Assembly: GCA_934725685.1 (NCBI GenBank)
Contig: CAKVBX010000006.1
Span: 1 to 57,029, forward strand
Source: an uncultured Bacilli bacterium
GTDB lineage: Bacteria > Bacillota_I > Bacilli_A > RFN20 > CAG-288
Reading direction: 5' to 3'
Length of the DNA stretch: 57,029 bases
Below are positions 40,498 through 48,449 of this stretch, piece by piece. A program made the translations under genes and the position numbers. Within the stretch, counting starts at the first letter, position 1. Each line of letters starts with the position of its first letter. The notes beneath the pieces were generated by a model, which had not been told where the DNA came from, ran no database searches, and was given only the letters and a program-made list of their open reading frames with translations.

Positions 40498-40953
40498 TTA
40501 CTTCTCCCTCTTAGCAGTCAGCTCGACTTCGATCGGCTTGTTTGCCTGTCTGTCATGCTCCGGACCGGCATAGACGTACAACTTCTTGATCATCTCTTTG
40601 CCAAGCGGGCCCTTCGGGAGCATTCCCTTGACGGCTCTGCGGATCATTTCAGTCGGATACTCCTTCTTCATGACCTTGGCACTTCTGGTTCTGAGACCAC
40701 CATAATTGTTGGACTTGTTATCGAAGTACATCTTCTTATGGATTTTGTCTCCGGTCAACCAGACCTTCGAGCAATTGACGACGATGACATAGTCACCATT
40801 GTCAAAGTTCGGCGTGTACTGGGGCTTGTTCTTTCCCATCAGTACGACCGCGATTTCGGAGGCTAATCGACCAAGGGGCTTATCGGAAGCATCGACGACG
40901 TACCAATTCTTGGCGACGTCTGTCTTCTTGTAAATAGTAGTTTGACGCTGCAT
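40498..40953 (-). CDS. rplM: 50S ribosomal protein L13
   Basis: A 151-residue large-subunit protein with the usual WYVVDASDKPLGRLAS start, VVNCSKVWLTGDK, and RRAVKGMLPKGPLG. It is the first gene of the rplM-rpsI operon. Its leader of about 70 bases (below 41023) contains AACT...AGTT complementarity and could hold an autoregulatory fold, but I cannot draw it with confidence. Confidence 0.98.
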   Translation of the reverse strand: MQRQTTIYKKTDVAKNWYVVDASDKPLGRLASEIAVVLMGKNKPQYTPNFDNGDYVIVVNCSKVWLTGDKIHKKMYFDNKSNNYGGLRTRSAKVMKKEYPTEMIRRAVKGMLPKGPLGKEMIKKLYVYAGPEHDRQANKPIEVELTAKREK

Positions 40954-41029
40954 TTTCTATTTTCACCTTTCTTGTATCTTGAGCAAACTGTAACCTTACC
41001 GGGGTGTAGTTCACAATTAGCCATAGGTT

Positions 41030-41057
41030 ATTTTATCATGTCAAGTGCAAATTGCAA
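41030..41057 (-). promoter_or_regulatory. rplM-rpsI promoter
   Basis: On the minus strand TTGCAA (41052-41057), 16 bases, TAAAAT (41030-41035); predicted start near 41023. Confidence 0.6.
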
Positions 41058-41149
41058 TCGATTTTTGTACGATTTTGGTCACAGGTGGCCTGTTTCCCTT
41101 ATACTTTGTATAAGAAAGAGGGATTTCATTCGAATGCAGGCATAAGAAA

Positions 41150-41171
41150 AGGGCCGCTTTTCAGTGGCCCT
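41150..41171 (-). terminator. Terminator of the first TetR gene
   Basis: AGGGCC/GGCCCT (41150-41155 with 41166-41171), followed on the minus strand by TTTTC. Confidence 0.75.
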
Positions 41172-41177
41172 GAGATA

Positions 41178-41753
41178 TTATTCAGAGATTTTCTTGACGA
41201 GGCTGATGGCGTTATTGGAGATGTCATCCAAGGTGGCGTTCAGTTCACCTTTGAAATAGGAGAGATATGTGGCTGCGACACCATTGGAGATGATCTCACT
41301 GGTGAGAATGATCATGTTGTTTTCCTCTCTCGGGGTGTAATCGAGTTTCTTCATGATGTAGGTGCGATAGGATTTGAGCAGTTTGTTGTGAAAATCGTCG
41401 AAGATGTTGATGGGAATATAGGCGACAATGTATTTGAATCCCTCTTCATTTTTCTTAAGGAATTCCGTAAGGGAAGTGAAGAAGAAAACGGACAGCTCAT
41501 CGATGGTTTTGATGTCGCTTTCATAAAGTGTCTCATCGAAAGAACGGACGAGAGAGTTCTCGACGTCTTCGATGACGTCTTCGATATCTTTATAGTGGTT
41601 GTAGAAAGTGCCGCGGTTGACCCCGGCCTTTTTGACGACAGCGCTGATGGTGACACTCTTGAGTCCTCTGTTTTCTTTGATCAGAGCGAAGACAGCTTCC
41701 TGGATTCTTTTTCTGGAACGGATTGCATTTTTGTATTCTCTTCTTTGAGCCAT
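41178..41753 (-). CDS. TetR-family regulator
   Basis: A 191-residue repressor-type protein. The N-terminal helix-turn-helix (SVTISAVVKKAGVNRGTFYNHYKDIEDVI, split as VTISAVVKKAGVNRGTFYNH at about 35-54) is typical TetR; the helical C-terminal half is the ligand and dimer domain. GGAGG six bases before this ATG fixes the start over an upstream one. A promoter TTGCAA-17-TACAAT lies at 41785-41813, with the palindrome TTGTACAA (41786-41793) over the -10 box as a likely autoregulatory site. No target gene is adjacent except the second TetR gene. Confidence 0.88.
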   Translation of the reverse strand: MAQRREYKNAIRSRKRIQEAVFALIKENRGLKSVTISAVVKKAGVNRGTFYNHYKDIEDVIEDVENSLVRSFDETLYESDIKTIDELSVFFFTSLTEFLKKNEEGFKYIVAYIPINIFDDFHNKLLKSYRTYIMKKLDYTPREENNMIILTSEIISNGVAATYLSYFKGELNATLDDISNNAISLVKKISE

Positions 41754-41784
41754 AGTGTTGCCTCCTTGATTCGAATTGTTAATC

Positions 41785-41813
41785 ATTGTACAAGGTTGTT
41801 GAATATCTTGCAA
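41785..41813 (-). promoter_or_regulatory. Promoter and likely operator of the first TetR gene
   Basis: TTGCAA (41808-41813), 17 bases, TACAAT (41785-41790) on the minus strand; the 8-base palindrome TTGTACAA overlaps the -10 box. Confidence 0.6.
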
Positions 41814-41942
41814 TAGAAAAAAACATGATGATAATAGAATTTACAATTCAGTTTTCCCATCCTATTTATATATAGTCAGTCGTAAAAAATATGACAGGTC
41901 ATCAAGGAGGAAAATTATAATTAATTGAAAAGTGTTCAAAAT

Positions 41943-42479
41943 TTACAGCTTGATTTTATTCACCTTCAGGTTGAACCCTTCCAGGTCTTTCAGAAGTTCC
42001 TTTGCGACTTCGTTCGGTTCTCCGTTCATTCCTCTTTTGATCCATTCATCGATGAATCCGAACACCGCATAGCTTTTGGCGGAGAGAAGATAGGCCTCGC
42101 TGTCTTCTGTCTCCTTTAGGGGACCGCACCATTGATAGATGTGTTCGGCAATCAGATAGGACAGGTTGTTTTTATAGAGCAATTCGAATTTGTCCTTGAA
42201 GGTTTTCAGATGTGCCAATAAGTGGGTAAGGTATTCTTCCTCTTCCTCTCCGCTATGCAACTCATGGAAACGGCTTGTCTCATAGAGCATATAGGAATCG
42301 AGGATGTCTTCTTTGCTTTTATAGTTCCGATAATAGGAGACACGGGAAACACCTGCCCTTTGTGCGATATCCTGGATGCGAATCTCAGAGAAGGGCTTTT
42401 CCAGCATCAGCTGGTATAAGGCGGTGAGAATGTTTCTCCTCACATAACGGGAGGATTTTTTATCAAGCTGTTTTTCCAT
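41943..42479 (-). CDS. TetR-family regulator, probably leaderless
   Basis: A 178-residue TetR-type protein: helix-turn-helix FSEIRIQDIAQRAGVSRVSY at about 30-49, then YYRNYKSKEDIL, and a helical C-terminal domain with a charged EEEEE stretch near residue 80. It is distinct from the neighbouring TetR gene apart from the fold. TATAAT (42487-42492) lies 7 bases before the ATG and there is no ribosome site. Direct repeats AATAGCG flank the -10 box and might be part of a binding site. The target is unknown; the divergent SGNH hydrolase gene about 330 bases away is one candidate. Confidence 0.85.
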   Translation of the reverse strand: MEKQLDKKSSRYVRRNILTALYQLMLEKPFSEIRIQDIAQRAGVSRVSYYRNYKSKEDILDSYMLYETSRFHELHSGEEEEEYLTHLLAHLKTFKDKFELLYKNNLSYLIAEHIYQWCGPLKETEDSEAYLLSAKSYAVFGFIDEWIKRGMNGEPNEVAKELLKDLEGFNLKVNKIKL

Positions 42480-42807
42480 CGCTATTATTATACGCTATTC
42501 TCTATGATTTCTGTTTTTGATGGATTTCTGTAAAAAGTAAGAAAACTGAAGAATATGAAGACAAGCCTTGATCTGCTTCCCCAAGCCAATAGTGAATTGC
42601 CACTGGAATAAGGGAGAGAGGTATTTTGTGAATCCTAAATCTCAAGTTCACGGTTTCTTTTCCTATCAATATTGCAGTTCCTGAATGAAAGAAACCGTTA
42701 GTGGAAAGGATAACACTGATGCCATAAAGGCATTCGAGAAGGGAAAATACTGGCGTAAGGTTAACTGAATGCTGTATCATGAGAGGGACAAGAAGGGAGG
42801 CTTCCAA
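42480..42807. other. 328-base region between TetR and SGNH genes
   Basis: It contains the TATAAT of the TetR gene (42487-42492) and the ribosome site of the SGNH gene. No other gene, strong hairpin or clear operator was found. Confidence 0.5.
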
Positions 42808-43437
42808 ATGGAAAACAATAGACCGATGATTGCATTCTTGGGTTCTTCTGTCACCTATGGACACATGACTGGCGGAGTTTCGTTTGTTGAGGTGATATCG
42901 GAGCTTTTTCCCTGTGGCGTAGATAAAGAAGCTGTATCTGGGACGACACTCTGTGACGATGGACCTTCTTCCTATGTAGAAAGAATGGAACGGCATTTTT
43001 CGCTCACAGAGAAGATTGATCACTTTGTTGTTCAGTTATCGACAAATGATGTTTCCAAAAAGATGCCAATGGGTAGGATTTCGGATTCTTTCGATGACAA
43101 AGCCTTTGATCGGAGCACGGTGTTAGGTTCTATGGAATATATCATTTTCTATATCCGAAAGAACTATCATTGCGGCATCACTTTTTATACGAATCCTTGG
43201 TATGACAATCCGGATTATGAAGCCTTTATCGATAGGCTCTATGAACTGAAAAAGAAATGGGATTTCCATATTCTTGATTTCTATCATTACCGAGGTATGG
43301 AACCATTATCTAGGGAGGTTCTTTCTTCTTATATGGCAGATCCGATTCATCCGAATCAGCAAGGATATCAATGGATGGGTGAAGTGTTCTTACAACATCT
43401 GAAACAGGTGATGAAATATAACCAACTTTTATTATAA
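42808..43437 (+). CDS. Cytoplasmic SGNH/GDSL hydrolase
   Basis: A 209-residue esterase-like protein without an export signal. SGNH blocks are visible: FLGSSVTYG with likely nucleophile Ser14, a Gly-containing SGTT, LSTND with the block III Asn, and DPIHPNQQGY with the Asp-x-x-His pair near the C-terminus. Family members remove acyl groups from sugars, lipids or small esters. With no signal peptide it would act on an imported substrate, for example a deacetylation step after uptake. The start is set by AGGGAGG. It is a single gene, near but not in the large glycan-type locus. Confidence 0.82.
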   Translation: MENNRPMIAFLGSSVTYGHMTGGVSFVEVISELFPCGVDKEAVSGTTLCDDGPSSYVERMERHFSLTEKIDHFVVQLSTNDVSKKMPMGRISDSFDDKAFDRSTVLGSMEYIIFYIRKNYHCGITFYTNPWYDNPDYEAFIDRLYELKKKWDFHILDFYHYRGMEPLSREVLSSYMADPIHPNQQGYQWMGEVFLQHLKQVMKYNQLLL

Positions 43438-43748
43438 TTGTAAATTTCTTTTATCACATTTCTTTTGATAAAATAATATGACTTGTCGCATAGGAAACCT
43501 GTTATTCAAGTATTTATATATCAGTAGCCATTTTGATTTTTGCTCTACCATGAAATAAACATGAAGCTTGAAATTAAGTTGAAAGAAGAAAGGAAATAGA
43601 AATGCAAATTTTGTAATCATGGTTATATTTCTTAAGAAAATAGAAAATTCTTTTGTCATTTTTGATGTGGTGTAAAGGGAATCGAAGAAAACAGTTGACT
43701 TTTCTATTGGGGGGAGCTCAAAATTAGACTATAGAGGAGGATTCCATA
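43438..43748. other. 311-base AT-rich intergenic region
   Basis: No gene is supported. It contains TTTCTTAAGAAA (a 12-base palindrome near 43630) and TTGACT with TAGACT spaced too widely to be a standard promoter, just before the AGAGGAGG ribosome site of the next gene. Confidence 0.45.
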
Positions 43749-44246
43749 ATGAAACATAAGTTATTATTGCTTTCTGTTCTGTTATTGGTCGGATGTTCGA
43801 GCGGAAAAGGAAAACTCGACATTGTCACTACCCCTTCTGATGCGGATAACGTCACTTTGGACTATGTCAAAGGACAAGTCGAAAACAAAACGAATGCGTA
43901 TGAAAAAATTAAGACACAGACTTTGAATGACACCTTGAAAGCTAGCGTTGTTTCCTTCGATGAGAAAGTGAGAAAAGAAGACAATATCAAATCTGTCGAA
44001 GCTTTGGATGGAGAATCCAAAGTTGGCATCTATCAGATTAAGATCCACCAGAATCATGAGAAAGCAATCCGTTATCTTTCCTTGAATCAGACTGACTTCA
44101 GTGTGACCTTCTCCGGTGAAATCGGTGATACGTCTTATAACGCTTATCTTGTTGTCACTGATGAACTGAAGACTGCTTTCTCTTCTCTTGTTTCTGCTTT
44201 GGACGTTATCGTGAAGACTGCAGAAACAGAGACTTCAAACGGCTGA
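43749..44246 (+). CDS. Small lipoprotein of unknown function
   Basis: A 165-residue lipoprotein (lipobox LLVGC, Cys16) followed by a short Ser/Gly/Lys linker and one domain of mixed helices and strands. A helical stretch at about 38-75 (DYVKGQVENKTNAYEKIKTQ) leads into strands VGIYQIKIHQ and DFSVTFSGEI. No family is recognised. AGAGGAGG precedes the ATG. Single gene with its own terminator (44269-44294). Confidence 0.8.
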   Translation: MKHKLLLLSVLLLVGCSSGKGKLDIVTTPSDADNVTLDYVKGQVENKTNAYEKIKTQTLNDTLKASVVSFDEKVRKEDNIKSVEALDGESKVGIYQIKIHQNHEKAIRYLSLNQTDFSVTFSGEIGDTSYNAYLVVTDELKTAFSSLVSALDVIVKTAETETSNG

Positions 44247-44268
44247 TATTTTTCCTGATTTCCTTTTC

Positions 44269-44294
44269 GGGCTTCCTTTGCGCTGAGGAAGTCC
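44269..44294 (+). terminator. Terminator of the small lipoprotein gene
   Basis: GGGCTTCC/GGAAGTCC (44269-44276 with 44287-44294, one mismatch), then TTTTTG. Confidence 0.8.
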
Positions 44295-44443
44295 TTTTTG
44301 AATTCTGTTTTGATCTTACTTAGTTGTGTTTTGACCGGGAATTTGGTTGTTTTGAAAAATGTAGAAAAGTACCATCCTTTATTAGAACGGTCCTGATTTT
44401 GATGATGGTGGAATATGTTGGTGGAATAGGGATTGGTCTCTTC

Positions 44444-45667
44444 TTAGTCAAGTTCGATTCTTTCACCATCTTTGTTGAAGTAATGGATGTTTTCTTTGGT
44501 GAAGTAAAGCTTTATCGGATCACCGACATGAAGTCCGTGTAGATTGTCACTGACACAGGAGATTTCCTGATCACCGATTGTAACGTGGAGAATATACTCT
44601 TTTCCGGACATTTCAGGAAGTTTCAGAATACCTTCTATGCATATTGCGTTCTCAATCTCGGTCATAGAAATGTTTTCTGGACGAATGCCGACAGTAATAC
44701 TTTCCACTTCGTTGAAGCAGCCATTGTTTACGTCAAAAGATACAGTAGATATTGAGACTTCGTTTCCTAGAATGGTTCCGGGAATCAGGTTCATGCTGGG
44801 AGAACCGATAAATCCGGCCACAAATGTATTGATCGGACGATGATAGACTTCTTCCGGCGTGCCGATTTGTTGAATGACACCTTTGTTCATGACAACAATA
44901 CGATCGGCCATAGTCATAGCTTCGACCTGGTCGTGTGTGACGTAGATGGTTGTTGCATTGAGGTTCTTGTGAAGTGAAATGATTTCGCTTCGCATCTGAA
45001 CTCTCAGTTTCGCATCGAGGTTTGAAAGAGGTTCATCCATGAGGAAGACTTTGGCGTCTTTGACGATTGCTCTGCCTAAGGCTACTCTCTGGCATTGCCC
45101 GCCGGAGAGATTCCTTGGCTTGGCCTTGAGATAATCAGTAAGTTCAAGGATTTCACATGCTTTCTTGATTCTTTGGTCGATTTCTTCTTTGGGAACATGT
45201 TTGACCTTAAGACCCATGGCCATGTTGTCATAGACGGAAAGATGGGGGTAAAGTGCATAGTTCTGGAAGACCATTGCAGTGTTGCGGTCTTTCGGCTCGA
45301 GGTCGTTAGAATAGGTTCCGTCGATGAACAGATCGCCGGTCGTGATAGATTCGAGTCCTGCGATCATGCGCAGTGTTGTCGATTTACCACATCCTGACGG
45401 ACCGACAAAAACAACGAATTCTCCTCTCTGAATGTCGAGATTGAAGTCGTAAACGGCTTGAACATTATTGTCGTAGATTTTATTGATATGTCTTAGGCAG
45501 ACATAGGAGGATGGGATTTCGTCGCTTTCAGGAAGCTTTCTTCTTTCCTCTTCCGCTTGGATGACATGTTCGTAATTCTCCTTCCTCTTTTTTTCGGTCT
45601 CCTTTTTTCTTAAGTTTTCTTCTTTTCTGTTTTGAAATTTGTTTTTGATGATTTCGATTAGTTTCAT
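44444..45667 (-). CDS. Sugar ABC importer ATPase (MsmK/UgpC type) with N-terminal extension
   Basis: A 407-residue ATPase of the carbohydrate CUT1 family: Walker A GPSGCGKST, signature LSGGQCQR, Walker B VFLMDEPLSNLD, switch His in VTHDQVEAM, and a C-terminal TOBE/MalK-like regulatory domain. Odd: about 50 extra residues precede the normal start, almost all charged (Lys/Glu/Arg) and helical, from MKLIEIIKNKF to about residue 55. The ATG at 45667 is used because GAGGTG sits 6 bases upstream; a TTG seven codons earlier is less likely. It is the last gene of the locus, one base after the neighbouring lipoprotein gene. Confidence 0.92.
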   Translation of the reverse strand: MKLIEIIKNKFQNRKEENLRKKETEKKRKENYEHVIQAEEERRKLPESDEIPSSYVCLRHINKIYDNNVQAVYDFNLDIQRGEFVVFVGPSGCGKSTTLRMIAGLESITTGDLFIDGTYSNDLEPKDRNTAMVFQNYALYPHLSVYDNMAMGLKVKHVPKEEIDQRIKKACEILELTDYLKAKPRNLSGGQCQRVALGRAIVKDAKVFLMDEPLSNLDAKLRVQMRSEIISLHKNLNATTIYVTHDQVEAMTMADRIVVMNKGVIQQIGTPEEVYHRPINTFVAGFIGSPSMNLIPGTILGNEVSISTVSFDVNNGCFNEVESITVGIRPENISMTEIENAICIEGILKLPEMSGKEYILHVTIGDQEISCVSDNLHGLHVGDPIKLYFTKENIHYFNKDGERIELD

Positions 45668-45668
45668 A

Positions 45669-46685
45669 TCATGCACCTCGTGTTGCAATCAGGGAGAAGT
45701 TGCTGAAGGTTGCTTCTACATCAAATGTGCCCGGAAGTTCAAAGCCGATGTTCATATAACTGATGGAGAGATCCTGGACTGAGGTGTTTGTCATTCTTCC
45801 GAGTTTCTGTGTCTCCAGAAGAGCGTCTTGGAACTCATCGAGCAAGTTCAGGGAAATCTGATAATCGTGATCGAGTCTGAATCCGTCGGGATCGATTTTC
45901 TCGGTTCCCATCTGATAGATGACTTTTCCCGTGTTTCCGCTAGTTCCGTTATCGAGCATGGCTACCGGTTTTGAAGCTTTCTTGTTGCGATAATCATAGA
46001 AGGGAATGCCGAACCAGAAATAGTCACCGCTATCGGCCGGATTCATCGAATTGACGGTGAAGTACATCAGAAACTGGGCTGTATGGAGGTTGCTGTTGAA
46101 TTCGCTGTCATTCATTTTGTTTTCAACATGAAGATTGAGATCGATTGTGAAATCGAGGGAAGAAAAATCGGCGAGAGTCAGTTGCTCGGTTAAGGCAGTC
46201 TGGAGTAGAAGATGCGGCCAGTTCTCTCTGTCTTTTCGTGCATGCTCATATTCCTTGGATGCTTCTAATCCAAGCTTGATTTCTCCTTTATCCGTATTGA
46301 CGTAAACATGATTGCTGACACCCTCGAAACGATAATATCCGTCGACTTTTTCCGGATATTTCTTGGTGATGGGATTATAGATATCGTTGAGATCATAGAT
46401 GGCACCAGTCTGCTGAAGCTGCCAGATTGGATTATCTCCATCGGTCGTATATTTCAGATAGACGCTGTCTGTGTAGTCGTTTTCCGGATAGGTTCCATTA
46501 TCGAAAGATTTGTTTCCTGGAAGAGCGTTGAATCCACGTTCGAAGTGACGGTCCGGGAGAAGTTGAACTTCTCTTGGCTTTGGCTCTTCAGTGTGACTGG
46601 TGTTTTTTTCTGTTCCTTCTGTCGGCTTGCTACTACAGGAGACGAGAAGAAGGAAAGACAAGGATAAGGCAAAGATTTTTTTCAT
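45669..46685 (-). CDS. Uncharacterised-family lipoprotein (paralogue 1)
   Basis: A 338-residue lipoprotein (lipobox LLVSC, Cys17) of a family I do not recognise, with three paralogues in this locus. Shared motifs, in order: a WPHLLLQ segment (near residue 160), a short LDFTIDLN strand, NLHTAQFLMYF, YFWFGIPFYDYR, and near the C-terminus YMNIGFELPGTF. Invariant Trp, His and aromatic residues suggest a binding cleft or active site, and the strand pattern suggests a beta-sandwich. It lies between the permease genes and the ATPase gene of the sugar importer, so it is tied to uptake, perhaps as a surface glycan-binding or glycan-cleaving protein. Function is inference. Confidence 0.75.
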   Translation of the reverse strand: MKKIFALSLSFLLLVSCSSKPTEGTEKNTSHTEEPKPREVQLLPDRHFERGFNALPGNKSFDNGTYPENDYTDSVYLKYTTDGDNPIWQLQQTGAIYDLNDIYNPITKKYPEKVDGYYRFEGVSNHVYVNTDKGEIKLGLEASKEYEHARKDRENWPHLLLQTALTEQLTLADFSSLDFTIDLNLHVENKMNDSEFNSNLHTAQFLMYFTVNSMNPADSGDYFWFGIPFYDYRNKKASKPVAMLDNGTSGNTGKVIYQMGTEKIDPDGFRLDHDYQISLNLLDEFQDALLETQKLGRMTNTSVQDLSISYMNIGFELPGTFDVEATFSNFSLIATRGA

Positions 46686-46696
46686 GTTGTTTTACC

Positions 46697-47539
46697 TCAC
46701 ATTTTAAAGGCACCGCTCGTCATGCCTTCGATAAATTTCTTATTTCCAACGACAAAGATGATGACAAGAGGGATGGCGCTTAAGACATAACCTGCAAACG
46801 GGATACAGTAGGAGAGTTCTCCTAGGGAATCCGTCAGGGAAACTAAAACGACGGGAAGGGTCTGAAGCGTTTCGTTTTGGAGGACAAGACGACTCCAAAG
46901 ATAATCATTCCATTGGGACACAAAGGTCTGAATGAGTAATGTAATGATGATGGGCTGAGAAAGGGGGACGACAATCTTGAAAAATTTTCCGAGCTCGGAG
47001 ATGCCGTCCATATCTCCCGCTTCGAAAAGTTCTTTCGGAAGACCGGAGAAGAAGGTTCTGGTGAGAAAAATACTGAACGGGAGAGATCCGGCAATGGAAG
47101 GGAGAATGACACCGAGGAGATTGTTGTTGAGTTTCATCTTGACGATGAGATCATAGCGGGCGATGAGGGTCAGAAGTCCAGGGACCATCATGAAGGAGAG
47201 GACAAGGAGGAACAGAATGTTCTTTCCTGGGAAACGGAATCGTGCGAATCCATAACCAGCCAAGGAACCGATCAGTGTGACACCAAGGGATACGGATAAG
47301 GTAACTACGAGAGAATTGATGTAATTTCCTTTGATGTATTCCCAGATGATGGAATAGCCTTCGACTGTGAACCCATCTTTAGGCCATGCTAGTGGATTGG
47401 AAGTATCGGCTTTGAAACTATTGAAGACAAGAAGGAAGAGTGGAAACAGAACTTCAATTGCCAAGAGAATGAGGAAGAAGGCAATGATGAATTGGACAAT
47501 CGGAATCCGTTTTCTTCTGTTTAGAGCATTTCTAGTCAT
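46697..47539 (-). CDS. Sugar ABC importer permease, MalG type
   Basis: A 280-residue membrane protein with six helices and the CUT1 coupling loop ELFEAGDMDGISELGKFFKI, equivalent to the MalG EAA motif. The N-terminus is short and basic. It pairs with the MalF-type permease encoded just upstream, with which it overlaps by 8 bases. GGAG precedes the ATG. Confidence 0.95.
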   Translation of the reverse strand: MTRNALNRRKRIPIVQFIIAFFLILLAIEVLFPLFLLVFNSFKADTSNPLAWPKDGFTVEGYSIIWEYIKGNYINSLVVTLSVSLGVTLIGSLAGYGFARFRFPGKNILFLLVLSFMMVPGLLTLIARYDLIVKMKLNNNLLGVILPSIAGSLPFSIFLTRTFFSGLPKELFEAGDMDGISELGKFFKIVVPLSQPIIITLLIQTFVSQWNDYLWSRLVLQNETLQTLPVVLVSLTDSLGELSYCIPFAGYVLSAIPLVIIFVVGNKKFIEGMTSGAFKM

Positions 47540-48449
47540 GGAACGCTCCTTTCTTCTCCCTCATGTTGATGGCAGTGAACACCATGGTGAAGAGAAATAT
47601 CATGACACCGATACAGGAAGCGTAACCATAACGGGGATGATCTGATAGGGTTCCGCTCCAGGCCCAATCATAGAGATAGAGTCCAGGAACATTGACGGAG
47701 TTGCTGGTTCCCGGACCGGCACCGGTGATGATGAGCTGAAGATCAAAATTCTGAAGACCGCCGATAATACCCATGATAAGGAAGTATTTCAGCTGACCTT
47801 TGATGAGAGGAAGGTCAATGGAGAAGATACGCCGTAATCCAGTGACACCATCCATTTTGGAAGCCTCTAGAACAGAGCGGTTGATGTTCTGTAGACCGGC
47901 AAGATAGATAAGATAGGAGGTGCCACCGACCCAGGGAAAGTTTGTCATGAGAATGGCGAACTTGTCTGTGGAGGAATCAAAGTACCAGTTCTTGGGCGTT
48001 CCACCGAACGCCTGTACAATCTGGTTTACGAAGCCATTCGAAGAAAAGATGATGTTTTCCCAAACAAGCATGATGACGACACTTGGAATGAGAACAGGAA
48101 GAATGAACAGAATACGGAAGAAGGCACTGGTCTTTTTTGCTTTGAAATTGAAGAGAAGTTCTGCCAGGAATATCGTCATGAAGTTTCCCATGAGGATGCC
48201 TAACACGGTGAAAAGAAGGACGTTCTTCATGCAGATCCAGAAGACAGAATCATGGAAGAGTTCCACGAAATTGTTCATGCCGACAAAGTTTCCATATCCT
48301 GAGCCATTGGAATCGGTGAATGCAAGAATGAAGGCGTTGACAAGAGGGTATCCGGAGAAGAGAAGGATGAAAATCATGGCAGGAAGAATCCAAAGATACC
48401 CGCTGTAACGATATTTTTTCTTCCTGCCCAACGGTTTTCTGTCTATCAT
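47532..48449 (-). CDS. Sugar ABC importer permease, MalF type
   Basis: A 305-residue membrane protein with six helices and the loop SVLEASKMDGVTGLRRIFSI (EAA motif). The ATG at 48449 overlaps the binding-protein stop as ATGA, so translation is coupled; a TTG three codons earlier is ignored. It has the short N-terminal form, without the large MalF periplasmic loop of enteric bacteria. Confidence 0.95.
   Translation of the reverse strand: MIDRKPLGRKKKYRYSGYLWILPAMIFILLFSGYPLVNAFILAFTDSNGSGYGNFVGMNNFVELFHDSVFWICMKNVLLFTVLGILMGNFMTIFLAELLFNFKAKKTSAFFRILFILPVLIPSVVIMLVWENIIFSSNGFVNQIVQAFGGTPKNWYFDSSTDKFAILMTNFPWVGGTSYLIYLAGLQNINRSVLEASKMDGVTGLRRIFSIDLPLIKGQLKYFLIMGIIGGLQNFDLQLIITGAGPGTSNSVNVPGLYLYDWAWSGTLSDHPRYGYASCIGVMIFLFTMVFTAINMREKKGAFHD

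Noticed and set aside
41904..42119. AAGGAGG followed 14 bases later by a TTG-initiated frame antisense to the second TetR gene
   Set aside because: The spacing is too long, and the frame is the complement of a well-supported TetR coding region. It could be a relic of a deleted gene, but nothing supports it.
44269..44294. Considered as terminator of the leftward sugar-importer operon as well
   Set aside because: On the minus strand the stem is followed by GAAAAGG rather than a T-tract, so it serves only the rightward lipoprotein gene. No terminator was found for the leftward operon.
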